Numbered from the stretch's first letter, positions 9,104 to 19,898 are shown. The stretch: 64,000 nucleotides of DNA from Nostoc cf. commune SO-36 (GCF_023734775.1 NZ_AP025732.1:6198501-6262500), one strand, 5' to 3'. Numbers and translations are program-made. Notes: a model not told the origin generated them from the letters alone.

Positions 9104-11887
9104 ATGAAACGGCGCTCATATATGCTTATAGGATTTTTTCTCAGCCTTCTTTTAACTATCGTGCCTTTGTCGGGCAATTTTACGAATGCTGCAACACCGA
9201 CAGCCGCCGCACCTGTATCTGCTGTGTCATTCACCCAAGGTGTGCAAAAAAACGTATTGGAAAACGGCTTAACGGTGCTAACCAAAGAAGTCCATACCGC
9301 TCCAGTGGTGAGTGTGCAGGTTTGGTATAAAGTTGGTTCACGCAACGAGGTTAAGGGAGAAAATGGAATTTCTCACCAGCTAGAACATTTGATGTTCAAA
9401 GGTACAAATGAGCGTCCAGTACAGTTTGGACGTTTGTTTAGTGCTTTGGGTAGCCAGTTCAATGCTTTTACTAGTTATGACGAAACAGCTTACTTTGGCA
9501 CTGTGCAGCGAGACAAATTAGAAGCACTGCTGACTCTAGAAGCCGATCGCATGGAGAACTCTTTAATTGGGCCTGAGCAACTCAAAAGTGAAAAGCGGGT
9601 GGTGATTTCTGAGTTACAGGGGTACGAAAATTCACCAGGTTATCGTCTGAGTCGGGCAGTGATGAGGGCTGCTTTCCCCAATCGAGCTTATGGTTTATCG
9701 GTGGGAGGCACAAAAGCCGATGTAGAGAAGTTCACGGTTGAGCAGGTGCGGAATTATTACCAAACCTATTACAGCCCAGAAAATGCCACGTTGGTGATTA
9801 CCGGGGATTTTGCTACAGAACCTGTACTCAAAGTTGTGAAAGAAACTTTTGGTAAGGTATCGCAACGAGCAAAAAAGAACATCAGGAGAGCAATTGATAA
9901 TTCCTCCGACGCTTCGCTATCTAACCCTGTTGCGAAAAAAGTGCCGATTGTTCTCAAGCAACCTGGAAGTGCAGCCCTATTGCAAGCGGTATATCCTCTG
10001 CCAGATATCAAACATCCTGATGTCCCGGTAATTGATGTGATGGATGCTATTCTCACCGGTGGACGTAGTTCTCGGCTTTATCAAGCTTTGGTGGAATCTG
10101 GACTCGCTAGTTCAGTGAGTGGTGGTGCTGCTGAACTTATTGAACCGGGTTGGTATGAAATTAATGCTACGGCGGCTCCAGGTCAAGAGGTGGGGAAAAT
10201 TGCCCAGGTACTCCAGGAATCTTTAGCAAAATTGCAACAGCAGCCTGTCACCTTAGAAGAGTTGAACCGGGCGAAGACGCAACTGCAAGCCTCGTATATT
10301 TTGGGGAACCAAGATATCACTAGTCAAGCTAATCAACTGGGGTATAACCAAACGATCGCAGGGGATTATCATTTTATTGAAAGGTATCTGGCTGCGATCG
10401 CTAAAGTTACTCCTGCTCAAGTGCAGCAAGCAGCGAAAACTTACCTCAATCCGGCTCAACAAACCATCGGTTTCTTTGAGCCAACTCAACCAGATGGTCA
10501 ACCAGGGGCTTCTAGCGCTGGCTCTGGTCGCACAGTAGAAAATTTCAGCCCTGGTAAACCCGTAGATCCAGCAGAACTGGCGAAATATCTGCCACCTGCT
10601 ACATCAGAGACAGATTCTAATAAACAATCATTACCAGAAGAGTTTACTTTAAATAATGGTTTGAAGGTTTTGCTCTTGCGCGATCGCAACCTTCCCACTA
10701 TTAACCTAAGTGGACAAATTGACGCTGGTACTGAATTTGACGGCAATCAAAAAGCCGGATTAGCGAATCTGACTGCAAGCAACTTAATGAATGGAACGCA
10801 GACTAAAAATGCTCTTACCCTAGCAAAAACCTTAGAAGACCTGGGAGCCGATTTGAACTTCAGCGCCAGTCGTGAGGGAGTTAATGTTAGCGGCGAGGGA
10901 CTTTCGGCAAATCTGCCAATATTGATTCAAACTTTGGCAGATGTGTTAAAAAACGCCACTTTCCCCGCCGATCAGTTAGAACTGAGTCGCCAACGGGCAC
11001 TAACAAGTTTGAAAGTAAAACTAGATGATCCTAGTGGTTTGGGACGAGAAGTATTTCAACAGGCAATTTACCCTGAAAATCATCCATTCCACAGCTTTCC
11101 TACGGCTGAGAGTTTAAAGACTATTAGTCGTAATGATTTGCTTAACTTCTACCAGACACATTACCGACCGGATACCACGACGATCGCAATAGTTGGAGAC
11201 TTTGATTCAGTTAAGGTAAAAGCTTTGCTAAATCAGGTGTTTGGTAAATGGCAAGCCACGGGTAAGCCGCCTGTTCTGAAAATACCGACCGTGGCATTAC
11301 CGCAAACTTTGACACAACTAAACAAAGTAATTCCCGGTAAATCTGAGGCTGTTACTTACATTGGTTACAACGGCATCTCTCGGAAAGACCCGCGTTTTTA
11401 TGCGGCACTAGTGCTAAATCAAATTTTGGGTGGTGATACCTTAGCAAGCCGCCTGGGTACGGAAGTGCGCGATCGCCAAGGTTTAACCTACGGTATATAT
11501 AGTGGTTTTGCCGCCGGTATCAATCCCGGCCCGTTCTTGATTCAAATGCAGACTGCTCCTGATGATGCCCAAAAAGCGATCGCCAGTACTCTGGCTTTAC
11601 TTAAACAGTTGCGTGAACAAGGAGTAACTGAGGCTGAATTCAACACAGCAAAACGCTCAATTACTAATAGCTATCCTGTGGATTTAGCTAATCCCAGCAA
11701 TGTCTCAAGTATCATTTTGGATAATGCTGTCTTGGGGCTTTCACGCTCGGAAATCCGAGAGTTTCCCCAAAGGATTCAAGCAGTGACTATGGCTGATATG
11801 CAAAAGGCAATTGAAGATTTAATCAAGCCGGAAAATCTGGTGATTGTCACCGCCGGGCCTGGAGATAGTGTAACCAAGGGCAGCTAA
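9104..11887 (+). CDS. M16 family zinc metallopeptidase, two-domain, exported
   Basis: This is a protein of about 927 residues with two M16 (pitrilysin/insulinase-like) halves. The first half holds the inverted zinc motif HxxEH as 'HQLEH' (residues 91-95) and the distal Glu region 'KSEKRVVISEL'. The second half (from about 520, 'LNNGLKVLLLRDRN') lacks HxxEH and is a non-catalytic partner domain, as is usual for the family. ATG 9104 gives a signal peptide (charged 'MKRRSYM', hydrophobic core, then 'NAATPT'), so it should act in the periplasm or be envelope-bound. An upstream TTG (9053) is open but would bury the signal peptide. Its role is probably protein or peptide turnover. Confidence 0.92.
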   Translation: MKRRSYMLIGFFLSLLLTIVPLSGNFTNAATPTAAAPVSAVSFTQGVQKNVLENGLTVLTKEVHTAPVVSVQVWYKVGSRNEVKGENGISHQLEHLMFKGTNERPVQFGRLFSALGSQFNAFTSYDETAYFGTVQRDKLEALLTLEADRMENSLIGPEQLKSEKRVVISELQGYENSPGYRLSRAVMRAAFPNRAYGLSVGGTKADVEKFTVEQVRNYYQTYYSPENATLVITGDFATEPVLKVVKETFGKVSQRAKKNIRRAIDNSSDASLSNPVAKKVPIVLKQPGSAALLQAVYPLPDIKHPDVPVIDVMDAILTGGRSSRLYQALVESGLASSVSGGAAELIEPGWYEINATAAPGQEVGKIAQVLQESLAKLQQQPVTLEELNRAKTQLQASYILGNQDITSQANQLGYNQTIAGDYHFIERYLAAIAKVTPAQVQQAAKTYLNPAQQTIGFFEPTQPDGQPGASSAGSGRTVENFSPGKPVDPAELAKYLPPATSETDSNKQSLPEEFTLNNGLKVLLLRDRNLPTINLSGQIDAGTEFDGNQKAGLANLTASNLMNGTQTKNALTLAKTLEDLGADLNFSASREGVNVSGEGLSANLPILIQTLADVLKNATFPADQLELSRQRALTSLKVKLDDPSGLGREVFQQAIYPENHPFHSFPTAESLKTISRNDLLNFYQTHYRPDTTTIAIVGDFDSVKVKALLNQVFGKWQATGKPPVLKIPTVALPQTLTQLNKVIPGKSEAVTYIGYNGISRKDPRFYAALVLNQILGGDTLASRLGTEVRDRQGLTYGIYSGFAAGINPGPFLIQMQTAPDDAQKAIASTLALLKQLREQGVTEAEFNTAKRSITNSYPVDLANPSNVSSIILDNAVLGLSRSEIREFPQRIQAVTMADMQKAIEDLIKPENLVIVTAGPGDSVTKGS

Positions 11888-11936
11888 TTAAACCTCATCT
11901 AAGTTGAGAACCATAGTTTTCGCCCTCACCCTAAAT

Positions 11937-12005
11937 CCCTCTCCCATATCTGGGAGAGGGACTTTGAAATTGTAGCTCCCCTTCTCCCATATCTGGGAGA
12001 AGGGG
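11937..12005. repeat. Two related palindromes after the M16 gene
   Basis: Two near-perfect palindromes share the core CTCCCATATCTGGGAG (11937-11960 and 11978-12005), and each could form a 10-12 bp stem. They lie 50 bases after the peptidase stop. They may terminate transcription but look like members of a dispersed palindrome family. Confidence 0.6.
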
Positions 12006-12115
12006 TTGGGGGATGAGGGCAAATCCTTTTCATCAGAGAAGAACTACAGGTTTCAAGATAGACGAGGTTTATCTCAGATAGCAATGCGATTTGATTTGTA
12101 AAAATCGCAATAACA

Positions 12116-12148
12116 AGATCCCCGACATCTTAAAGAAATCGGGGATCT
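12116..12148 (-). terminator. Hairpin downstream of cysA
   Basis: AGATCCCCGA...TCGGGGATCT forms a 10-bp stem with a 13-base loop, 33 bases after the cysA stop on the minus strand. It is followed on that strand by a T-rich stretch (TTGTTATT). It is a plausible intrinsic terminator. Confidence 0.5.
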
Positions 12149-12180
12149 CATTGTTCACGAATGATTTAGCTCCTGCTCCT

Positions 12181-13197
12181 TCAAATTGAATAAGACACTG
12201 GAAAAGACTTTGCATCCTTCGGCTTAACATACACTCGCTGTTGAGGTTCTAACTCTAAGTCATTAAAGCGATCGCGTGTTAAATGCGCCATCATTACTTG
12301 TCCATCATCAAAAGTTAATTCCACCTGAATTTCCCAACCCAAATGTATCAATCGGCTTATTGTGGCAGGTGTAGTAGTACCGTTGGCACTAGTTTCCAAA
12401 ATGACATCTTGTGGGCGCAAAAATACTTGCGGGTGTGGCGCATTAAACCCGCTACTTTGAAAAATCTTCGAGTTGCTAGGTAACACATTCACCGGGCCGA
12501 TGAAGCTCATCACAAATGCCGTGGCAGGATTATCGTAAATTTCTGCTGGTGTTCCCACCTGTTCCACGCGCCCTTTATTCATCACCACAACTTCATCGGA
12601 GACTTCCATTGCTTCTTCTTGGTCGTGGGTAACGAAAACCGTGGTAACATGAACCTCATCATGGAGGTTGCGTAGCCATGCTCGTAAATCTTTACGAACT
12701 TTGGCATCGAGCGCGCCAAAGGGTTCATCTAGGAGTAACACTTCAGGTTCTACTGCTAATGCTCTTGCTAAGGCTACTCGTTGTCTTTGACCACCAGAAA
12801 GTTGTGATGGATAGCGATCGCCTAATCCAGTCAATTGCACCAATTCCAGTAACTGTTCTACCCGCCCTTTAATTTTCTTTGGCTGTGCCTTACGAATTTC
12901 TAAGCCAAAGGCAATATTTTGCTTGACAGTCAGATGCTTGAATAGGGCATAGTGCTGAAACACAAACCCAATATTTCGCTGTTGCACGCTTTGGTATGTA
13001 GCGTCCTTACCAGTAAGCAGGATTTTGCCGCTATCCGGCATTTCTAAACCGGAAATTAACCGTAGTAGCGTAGATTTACCTGATCCTGATGGCCCTAGCA
13101 ACGCAACTAACGAACCACTCTTAATTTCGAGGCTGACCTCATCAACTGCCTTGAAACTCCCGAATTGTTTGGAGACGTTCTCAACTACTATACCCAC
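12181..13197 (-). CDS. cysA: Sulfate/thiosulfate ABC transporter ATP-binding protein
   Basis: The 338-residue ATPase subunit of the sulfate uptake transporter has Walker A 'GPSGSGKST' (about 35-43), ABC signature '[15 protein letters not shown]', Walker B '[12 protein letters not shown]' and switch His in '[11 protein letters not shown]'. These are followed by a regulatory TOBE-like C-terminal domain. The N-terminus '[20 protein letters not shown]' and the 'FIGPVNVLP' segment are typical of CysA. It starts with GTG, preceded by AGGAA at good spacing. The permease and binding-protein genes are not adjacent, so the subunit must assemble with partners encoded elsewhere. Other importers of this class (molybdate, spermidine) are less likely. 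Confidence 0.9.
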   Translation of the reverse strand: MGIVVENVSKQFGSFKAVDEVSLEIKSGSLVALLGPSGSGKSTLLRLISGLEMPDSGKILLTGKDATYQSVQQRNIGFVFQHYALFKHLTVKQNIAFGLEIRKAQPKKIKGRVEQLLELVQLTGLGDRYPSQLSGGQRQRVALARALAVEPEVLLLDEPFGALDAKVRKDLRAWLRNLHDEVHVTTVFVTHDQEEAMEVSDEVVVMNKGRVEQVGTPAEIYDNPATAFVMSFIGPVNVLPSNSKIFQSSGFNAPHPQVFLRPQDVILETSANGTTTPATISRLIHLGWEIQVELTFDDGQVMMAHLTRDRFNDLELEPQQRVYVKPKDAKSFPVSYSI

Positions 13198-13494
13198 TGC
13201 TGCTGTTCCTCTGCAACTAAATCTACAGTTTCTTTCTAGGATTACCGTGTCTTACATATACCATACATCGTTATTTATGGATGAACAACATTTAGCTACC
13301 GCAACTGCCGCAATCGAGAAAGCTACAGTCAGCACCACTGTAATCTAGAAAATCACAATCAGGAGGCATCCCAATTCGTATCGAAACATTAAGGAATATT
13401 GCATTTGTGCAGAAACCTGGAGGTAAACCGCCAAATCACTAGAAAGACCGTGGTAGTATGCTCTGGGTAAATGTGAAGATTGGGAGAAAGACCT

Positions 13495-14715
13495 TTGACA
13501 CTACGGGTTGCTGTTATTGGGTCAGGCCCTGCTGGTTCATCTGCCGCAGAAACACTGGCAGCCTCTGGGATTGAAACCTACCTGTTTGAGCGGAAGTTAG
13601 ACAATGCAAAGCCTTGTGGAGGTGCAATTCCTCTATGTATGGTGAGTGAATTTGACTTACCGCCAGAGATTATCGATCGCCGAGTACGGAAGATGAAAAT
13701 GATTTCGCCTTCCAATCGTGAGGTTGATATTAATCTGGTAAATGAAGATGAATATATAGGAATGTGTCGCCGGGAAGTACTGGATGGCTTTTTGCGCGAT
13801 CGCGCGGCCAAACTAGGCGCAAATTTAATTAATGCCACTGTTCATAAACTTGATATACCAGGAAACAATACTGATCCCTATACCATCCATTACATTGACC
13901 ATACAGATGGCATATCACAGGGTATTGCCAAAACTCTGAAAGTGGATTTAATTATTGGGGCCGATGGGGCTAATTCTCGCGTTGCTAAAGAAATGGACGC
14001 TGGGGATTACAATTATGCGATCGCTTTCCAAGAGCGGATTCGCTTACCTGAAGACAAAATGGCCTACTATAACGACCTCGCCGAAATGTATGTCGGTGAT
14101 GACGTTTCTACCGATTTCTACGCTTGGGTTTTCCCCAAACATGACCACGTAGCTGTCGGTACTGGCACGATGCACGTCAATAAAGCCAGCATCAAACAGT
14201 TACAAGCTGGTATCCGCGCTCGTGCTTCTGAGAAGCTAGCAGGCGGTAAAATCATCAAAGTAGAAGCCCACCCCATTCCTGAACATCCCCGTCCCCGTCG
14301 TGTTGTCGGTCGCATCGCTTTGGTGGGAGATGCTGCTGGTTACGTTACCAAATCTTCTGGTGAAGGTATTTATTTTGCCGCTAAATCTGGGCGGATGTGT
14401 GCCGAAACTATTGTAGAAACATCTAACAGTGGTAGCCGTATTCCTACAGAAGGCGACCTCAAGATTTACCTGAAGCGTTGGGATAAAAGATACGGACTCA
14501 CTTACAAAGTTCTGGACATTCTGCAAAGCGTGTTCTATCGTTCCGACGCTACCCGCGAGGCGTTTGTGGAAATGTGCGATGACCTCGATGTACAACGGCT
14601 AACATTCGATAGCTATCTGTATAAGACGGTTGTCCCAGCTAATCCCATCACCCAATTGAAAATTACTGCCAAAACTATTGGTAGTCTAATTCGGGGTAAT
14701 GCCCTTGCACCTTAA
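13495..14715 (+). CDS. chlP: Geranylgeranyl reductase of chlorophyll/tocopherol synthesis
   Basis: The protein of about 406 residues reduces geranylgeranyl groups to phytyl, using NADPH, for chlorophyll a and tocopherol. It opens with the FAD-binding motif 'VAVIGSGPAGSSAAE', then has 'KPCGGAIP' and the later FAD motif 'GRIALVGDAAGYVTKSSGEG'. Both are diagnostic of the ChlP family. I choose the TTG at 13495 because GGGAGAAAG lies 4-6 bases upstream and because the product then begins directly before the FAD motif, as in other cyanobacterial ChlP proteins. A TTG at 13480 lacks a ribosome site. This gene indicates a photosynthetic host. Confidence 0.93.
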   Translation: MTLRVAVIGSGPAGSSAAETLAASGIETYLFERKLDNAKPCGGAIPLCMVSEFDLPPEIIDRRVRKMKMISPSNREVDINLVNEDEYIGMCRREVLDGFLRDRAAKLGANLINATVHKLDIPGNNTDPYTIHYIDHTDGISQGIAKTLKVDLIIGADGANSRVAKEMDAGDYNYAIAFQERIRLPEDKMAYYNDLAEMYVGDDVSTDFYAWVFPKHDHVAVGTGTMHVNKASIKQLQAGIRARASEKLAGGKIIKVEAHPIPEHPRPRRVVGRIALVGDAAGYVTKSSGEGIYFAAKSGRMCAETIVETSNSGSRIPTEGDLKIYLKRWDKRYGLTYKVLDILQSVFYRSDATREAFVEMCDDLDVQRLTFDSYLYKTVVPANPITQLKITAKTIGSLIRGNALAP

Positions 14716-14765
14716 TTGAGGGCAAAGGACTGGGAATTCCAACAAATAAATTACTCAATTTTGTT

Positions 14766-14823
14766 TGTGGGGTGGATATCTTGGACGCTGATTAATCAGG
14801 GCGGGCAAGATGCCCACCCCACA
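14766..14823. repeat. Long hairpin element downstream of chlP
   Basis: TGTGGGGTGGATATCTTG pairs with CAAGATGCCCACCCCACA across a short loop (16 of 18 bases match). A related hairpin occurs at 20531-20587, so this is a dispersed palindromic repeat. It may also act as the chlP terminator. Confidence 0.6.
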
Positions 14824-14973
14824 ACATATATTTTTATCCATGTCGTAGGGGCAATTCATGAATATTGGTGTCAACGTCGGTGAACCAAATTAAATAAGTA
14901 ATGAGTAATGAGTAATGAGGTATTTACCTGAAGGGGCGACATGAAGGGTATCAGGGTAAGCGCATCTCAAACC

Positions 14974-15801
14974 CTATTGACAAGAAGCATTTGAAGCATC
15001 ATGATGGTGTGATAAACAAGTAGCAAGAATCGTCAACATATAGTTGTTATCCATAGCAGCTCGATTTGATTTTTGACGATTACTACGCTTGAGCGAGCGC
15101 TCTAAATTTAGTGCATTAAGTGCTATACGTCGCAGGAACGACAAGTTTTGTGGAGCATGACCAGTACGGACGCGGCAAGCATCTTCATTGAACGTAACGT
15201 CCAAACTCCAATGCAATCCATTTTCAACGCCCCAGTGGAGACGGATAGCTTGCCCTAATTTATCAAAGCAGAATTCAGGAGTCAGGAGCCAGAATGGGCT
15301 AAACCTTAGCTATCCGCTAACAGAATTGAATTCTGTGCGAGTGGCGAATGAATAAAGGGCGTTTTTGCACCCCCGCTAAATTAAAAATTTAGTGGTCTAC
15401 AATTAGTGGCGGGTCTGAATCCCTCACTAATTGATTCTGACTCCTGTTAGCGGTAGCGGGGCGTTTAGCCCATTCTGACTTCTGGATTCTTCTTCAAAGA
15501 CTCGTCGGAATGTATCTGCGCTTGGAATGCCTTCAGGTAAAGCTAAAAACTGCTCTAACCATTCGTATTTACTCAATCCATAATTTTCCATGTCCTCCCA
15601 TCCATTGGCTCCTGCAATCACTGATAGTATTGCAATTATTAAAATATCTGTTAACAAATGGACACGGGTTCTTTCTACACGAGGGTCTTCTATTTCGCTA
15701 AAAATTAATTCCATCTGTTCTGTTAGTGCTAGCGCATTGGCTATACTCAATTTTTTTGAGGTTTTAATCGTTGGTTTTGAAGATTTTAAACCTGATGCCA
15801 T
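14974..15801 (-). pseudogene. ISAs1-family transposase, interior lost
   Basis: The N-terminal fragment (15801 to about 15495) carries the DDE_Tnp_1-associated region, with 'IFSEIEDPRVERTRVHLL' and 'ADTFRRVF'. The C-terminal fragment (15268-14974) has 'IRLHWGVENGLHWSLDV' followed by 'FNEDACRVRTGHAPQN', a hallmark of this family. About 170 codons between them, including most of the catalytic DDE core, are missing and replaced by repeat sequence. The protein cannot be functional. Confidence 0.85.
15269..15494. repeat. TIR element, copy A (inside the transposase gene)
   Basis: A non-coding element of about 225 bp has inverted ends built from GAATTCAGGAGTCAG / CTGACTTCTGGATTC plus an inner AATGGGCTAAAC / GTTTAGCCCATT pair. 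Inside are a small hairpin (CCCCCGCTAAATT..AATTTAGTGG) and the block GAATTGAATTCTGTGCGAGT. The same architecture recurs at 45845-46074 and 51151-51353, where this copy is inverted relative to the other two. Confidence 0.75.
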
Positions 15802-15924
15802 GAGACTGCCTCTGATGCTAGATAGATGCTTTGATTATTAGCCTACTACTGAATGTCTTTAATGCTTAAATCTTCTTTTTAAGATCACAATTGTGCAAAA
15901 CAATCTGTCATTTTAACTACAAAA

Positions 15925-15993
15925 TTAGATGCGCTTACCCTGCTTCTTGGCATCTTTTTGCGCTTGTTTTGTGTAAACCAACTTCCAACTCAC
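15925..15993 (-). pseudogene. Truncated YoeB/Txe-family toxin
   Basis: A GTG at 15993 opens a 22-residue frame, 'SWKLVYTKQAQKDAKK' followed by a stop supplied by the IS end. This matches the conserved N-terminus of Txe/YoeB RelE-like mRNA interferases. It lies 41 bases downstream of the YefM-like antitoxin stop, where the toxin gene is expected. The IS inverted repeat starts within the KK codons. The rest of the toxin gene is not found on the other side of the IS. Confidence 0.7.
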
Positions 15994-16034
15994 TTCTTCA
16001 GAATTCGGAAGTGGCTCTCCATCACTGCGCTGAC

Positions 16035-16280
16035 TCACCAATCCAACTCCTCATCGCATTCTTGGATCGAAGTTGCTAGCCCTTCTTTTATAGATTCTCT
16101 CATTCCAGGTATAGATAACAAGTAAAGAGTCTCCTGAATTGCAGACCAGTCTTTTTCCGCCAGCAAAATCGCATTACCGCGATCGCCCTGAATGATCACA
16201 GGCTTACCCTGCTCTGCAACTTGGTCTATCAGTTCTTGTAAATTATTTTGAGCATCGTTGACGGGAAGCGAAGACATCAT
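16035..16280 (-). CDS. YefM/Phd-family antitoxin (orphaned)
   Basis: The 81-residue antitoxin has the Phd/YefM N-terminal DNA-binding pattern 'SSLPVNDAQNNLQELIDQV', followed by 'GKPVIIQGDRGNAILLAEKDW', and a C-terminal toxin-binding helix rich in Glu/Asp. Its toxin partner directly downstream is truncated by an IS, so the antitoxin is probably an orphan. It may still act as a DNA-binding repressor or neutralise a related toxin. I prefer the ATG at 16280; an in-frame GTG at 16295 adds five residues and lacks a ribosome site. Confidence 0.82.
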   Translation of the reverse strand: MMSSLPVNDAQNNLQELIDQVAEQGKPVIIQGDRGNAILLAEKDWSAIQETLYLLSIPGMRESIKEGLATSIQECDEELDW

Positions 16281-16589
16281 GCTTTTGTAACTCACGATAA
16301 CTTTACTTTAGTTTATCTACGAACTGATGCAAGTAAGTAGGGAGTGTGCGTATGTAAACTATGGTGAGTGAAGAGTGATGTCTAACGACAAATCCCTTTG
16401 AACACGAAATTTCATGCTCAGAACCGCAACATCCGAGATTCAAGGGTCATTTATTTTAGTTTCCACTATAAACTTTGAGGCGCTGCTAAATTCAGCTATT
16501 GTGGAAAGTAGTAATAACTTCTGGGAAAGTACCAAATACTTTCCTTAATGCAGTGAAGTTGACTTTGCAGATAGTTTGGCTGCTACGGA
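16281..16589. other. Intergenic region upstream of the UPF0182 gene
   Basis: About 309 bases holding divergent promoters for the antitoxin and the membrane protein. No hairpin, tandem repeat or coding frame was recognised. Confidence 0.35.
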
Positions 16590-19500
16590 ATGTATTGGAA
16601 ATGGGGCTTTAGACTATTAGTTGTATTCTTCGGGCTGTGGCTGCTCCTGGATCTGGGTTCCCGCATGGGAGCAGAGATTTTTTGGTTTCAGGAAGTCGGC
16701 TACCTCCAAGTATTTCTGTTGAGGGTGGTAACTCGTGGTGTTTTGTGGGTAGTGGTAGCTGGGATAACTGCTGCCTATCTACTGCTAAACCTGGCTCTTG
16801 CACAACGGTTAAAATATCCCCAGTCTTTGAAGATTGAAGAAGTGAGGCGTGAGGAAGCAGAACTGAGCAGTGAATTAAAAAATTTTCTCAGTCCTCATTA
16901 TCAAACACGCAACGAAACCCGGACACTTACGCCGCAACCCCTTAAACCATTCAGATTGCGCTGGTTATTACCCCTAGCTTTCGTACTGAGCTTATTGATC
17001 GGGTTAATGATGGCTCACTATAGTCAAATTGCTCTTTCTTACTGGCATTCTCCAGTTAATAAAGTTAGTCAACCCATTCTTGCCCTATTTCGGCCAGAGA
17101 CAATTTGGCAACTGTTGAGGCAGATTTCCTCTCAAGTCTGGTATCTCGGCTTAATTGGGGGAGTAGCGATCGCAATTCTAATCTATCCCCAATTTTTATT
17201 AACTGCGATCGCAATTCTCTTCAGTCCCATTTTTGGGTTCATCCTATTCCAAAACTGGGCAAAGGTGCTGCAATATTTTCACCCCACCCTTTTCAACAGC
17301 ACTGAGCCTTTATTTGGTCGAGATATCAGCTTTTACGTATTTTCCTTACCCTTTTGGGAACTGCTAGAACTCTGGCTGATGGGATTATGTTTGTATGGTT
17401 TTGTCGCTGTTACTCTCACTTATCTCTTGTCGGCTGACAGTTTGAGTCAAGGGATTTTCCCTGGTTTTTCATCCCAGCAGCAGCGTCATTTATCCGGTAT
17501 GGGTGGCTTGTTGATGCTGGTAGTGGCTCTGAGTTATTGGCTGAGTCGCTATGAACTGGTGTATTCTACCCGTGGAGTCAGTTATGGTGCTAGCTATACC
17601 GATGTGACAACCCAGTTGCCAGCTTACACCATCTTGTGCATCGTGGCAGGAGCGATCGCCTTTTACCTACTTTGGCGAACGTTTTTCTGGAAACCCAAAT
17701 CTCAGTATCGTCGTTTAGTATTTTACGGATTAGGAGTTTATCTAGTACTAGTTGTAGCAGCTGATGTTGTTATACCTGCTGTGGTGCAATCTTTAATTGT
17801 CCTACCTAATGAGTTGCAACGAGAGCAACCCTACATTCAGCGAACTATAGCTTTAACTCGCCAAGCATTCGATTTAGAGGTAATTGATGCCAGAACCTTC
17901 AACCCCCAAGGAACACTAACTGAAGCTGATATTCAAAAGAATGACTTGACAATTCGGAATATTCGCCTTTGGGATCAGCGGCCACTGTTACAAACTAACC
18001 GTCAACTGCAACAAATCCGGCCCTATTATCGCTTCCCCGATGCCGATATTGATCGGTATACTCTGAAAACAGATGTAACTTCACGCCAACCATCAGCCCC
18101 GCAAAAACCGCCAGAACCGGAGCAGCAAGCAGCTCAAGCAACAGAACGGCGGCAGGTACTGATTGCTGGACGAGAACTAAACTATAGTGCAGTACCACAG
18201 GAAGCTCAAACATGGGTTAACCGCCATTTAATTTATACCCACGGTTTTGGGTTCACTGTTAGCCCAGTTAATACAGTTGGGGCGGGTGGGCTGCCAGAAT
18301 ATTTTGTCAAAGATATTAGCGGTGATAGTAGTGCCCTGACAACTTCTAGTGAAGCCATTCGTGACAGTATTCCCATTGGGCAACCCCGAATTTATTACGG
18401 TGAAATAGCCAATACTTATGTAATGACTGGCACAAGAGTTAGGGAGCTAGACTATCCCAGTGGTAGTGACAATGTTTACAACTCTTATGATGGTCTGGGT
18501 GGTGTTCAAATCGGTTCAGCATGGCGACGCTGGCTCTTTGCCATGTATTTGAAGGATTGGCAAATGTTATTCACACGGGACTTTTTGCCTGAGACAAGGG
18601 TGTTGTTCCGACGAAATGTGAAGCAACGTATTCAAGCGATCGCACCCTTCCTCAAATTTGACAGCGACCCGTATTTAGTAGCTGCTGTTGCTAATCAAGA
18701 TTTACCAAGCAATCCCAGTTATCTTTACTGGATTGTTGATGCCTATACAACAAGCGATCACTATCCTTACTCAGACACTGGTAGCGATAGTATCAACTAC
18801 ATTCGCAACTCGATCAAGGTAGTGATTGATGCCTACAATGGCAGCGTTAATTTTTATATTGCCGATAAGAGCGATCCGATCATTGCCACTTGGTCAAGGA
18901 TATTTCCTAACACCTTCAAACCGCTCAGTGCCATGCCTGTTAATCTCCGCAGCCATATCCGGTATCCTGTGGACTTTTTCAAAATTCAATCTGAGCGGTT
19001 GATGACCTACCACATGACCGACCCCCAGGTATTTTACAACCGGGAAGATCAGTGGCAGATTCCTAACGAAATCTATGGCAGCGAAGCCCGTCCGGTAGAG
19101 CCGTATTATTTAATTACTAGTCTACCCACTGTACCGTTTGAGGAATTTATTCTGCTTTTACCCTACACTCCCAGACAACGGACTAATTTAATCGCTTGGT
19201 TAGCGGCGCGATCGGATGGTGATAACTATGGTAAATTATTGTTATATTCCTTTCCTAAAGAAAGGCTGGTTTATGGCCCAGAGCAAATCGAGGCACGAAT
19301 TAACCAAGATCCAGTAATTTCTCAACAAATTTCCCTGTGGAATCGCCAGGGTTCAAGAGCCATTCAAGGCAATCTACTAGTAATTCCCATTGAGCAATCG
19401 CTGCTGTATGTCGAGCCAATCTATCTAGAAGCCACACAGAATAGTCTGCCAACTTTGGTGCGGGTAGTCGTAGCTTACGAAAACCGGATTGTCATGGCAC

Positions 19501-19598
19501 AAACATTAGAACAAGCATTGCAGGCAATTTTTAAACCAGAGGTTACACCAGCCCCGGCGATTATCCGTCCCTTTGAAGAAGCAGCCCCGCCAAGTTAA
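16590..19598 (+). CDS. UPF0182 family large membrane protein
   Basis: The 1002-residue protein matches the typical length and layout of UPF0182 (COG1615). About seven hydrophobic segments lie in the first 400 residues, such as '[16 protein letters not shown]' and '[19 protein letters not shown]'. A long soluble region (about 410-1002) follows, with conserved stretches like '[15 protein letters not shown]' and '[14 protein letters not shown]'. A Gln/Pro/Ala-rich insert lies near residue 500. The biochemical role of the family is not known. The gene is monocistronic, with ATG directly before the first membrane helix. Confidence 0.9.
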   Translation: MYWKWGFRLLVVFFGLWLLLDLGSRMGAEIFWFQEVGYLQVFLLRVVTRGVLWVVVAGITAAYLLLNLALAQRLKYPQSLKIEEVRREEAELSSELKNFLSPHYQTRNETRTLTPQPLKPFRLRWLLPLAFVLSLLIGLMMAHYSQIALSYWHSPVNKVSQPILALFRPETIWQLLRQISSQVWYLGLIGGVAIAILIYPQFLLTAIAILFSPIFGFILFQNWAKVLQYFHPTLFNSTEPLFGRDISFYVFSLPFWELLELWLMGLCLYGFVAVTLTYLLSADSLSQGIFPGFSSQQQRHLSGMGGLLMLVVALSYWLSRYELVYSTRGVSYGASYTDVTTQLPAYTILCIVAGAIAFYLLWRTFFWKPKSQYRRLVFYGLGVYLVLVVAADVVIPAVVQSLIVLPNELQREQPYIQRTIALTRQAFDLEVIDARTFNPQGTLTEADIQKNDLTIRNIRLWDQRPLLQTNRQLQQIRPYYRFPDADIDRYTLKTDVTSRQPSAPQKPPEPEQQAAQATERRQVLIAGRELNYSAVPQEAQTWVNRHLIYTHGFGFTVSPVNTVGAGGLPEYFVKDISGDSSALTTSSEAIRDSIPIGQPRIYYGEIANTYVMTGTRVRELDYPSGSDNVYNSYDGLGGVQIGSAWRRWLFAMYLKDWQMLFTRDFLPETRVLFRRNVKQRIQAIAPFLKFDSDPYLVAAVANQDLPSNPSYLYWIVDAYTTSDHYPYSDTGSDSINYIRNSIKVVIDAYNGSVNFYIADKSDPIIATWSRIFPNTFKPLSAMPVNLRSHIRYPVDFFKIQSERLMTYHMTDPQVFYNREDQWQIPNEIYGSEARPVEPYYLITSLPTVPFEEFILLLPYTPRQRTNLIAWLAARSDGDNYGKLLLYSFPKERLVYGPEQIEARINQDPVISQQISLWNRQGSRAIQGNLLVIPIEQSLLYVEPIYLEATQNSLPTLVRVVVAYENRIVMAQTLEQALQAIFKPEVTPAPAIIRPFEEAAPPS

Positions 19599-19721
19599 GC
19601 GAGTTTAAGACTAAATAGTTACATAGCAGGTGATAGCGAGCGATCGCTATTAACAAAATTTATTGCAACAGACATAGTTTAATAGTTCAGCATAAGTAAT
19701 AGACACTAAAAGTTAATCGAC

Positions 19722-19898
19722 ATGGTACAAAGTAACCAACTAGAGATTCGCCACATTAGTCCTAAAGTGAGGCAGTTGATTAAAATGTACGCCGATGTTA
19801 ATAAATGTACGCAGTCTGAGATGTTGGAACGCATGGTTTTGGAGTGGAACGCCCAACAAAGTGAGAGCGAACGACCGCCAGGAGATGAAGATGAGTAG
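19722..19898 (+). CDS. Small protein, 58 residues, ribbon-helix-helix-like
   Basis: A short open frame starts with ATG and ends TAG. The product has a helical pattern 'LEIRHISPKVRQLIKMYAD' followed by 'CTQSEMLERMVLEWNAQQ'. This resembles the strand-helix-helix order of small CopG/Arc-like DNA-binding proteins, and the tail is acidic. No partner toxin gene adjoins it. I infer a small regulator or orphan antitoxin; moderate certainty that it is coding, low certainty of function. Confidence 0.5.
   Translation: MVQSNQLEIRHISPKVRQLIKMYADVNKCTQSEMLERMVLEWNAQQSESERPPGDEDE

Larger units (their letters stand above)
14952..15942 (-). mobile_element. ISAs1-family insertion sequence remnant
   Basis: The ends are matching inverted repeats, CAGGGTAAGCGCATCT at 14952-14967 and its exact complement at 15927-15942. 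Between them lie N-terminal and C-terminal fragments of an ISAs1-type transposase on the minus strand. The element is about 1 kb, shorter than a typical intact copy of about 1.2-1.4 kb, and its middle is replaced by a non-coding TIR element (15269-15494). The bases outside the two ends (AAGGGTAT and CTTCTTGG) do not match, so no target duplication survives, and a rearrangement after insertion is likely. The right end lies within a yoeB-like toxin gene. Confidence 0.82.

Noticed and set aside
12678..13348. Plus-strand frames opposite cysA
   Set aside because: Antisense shadows of a well-supported ABC ATPase gene.
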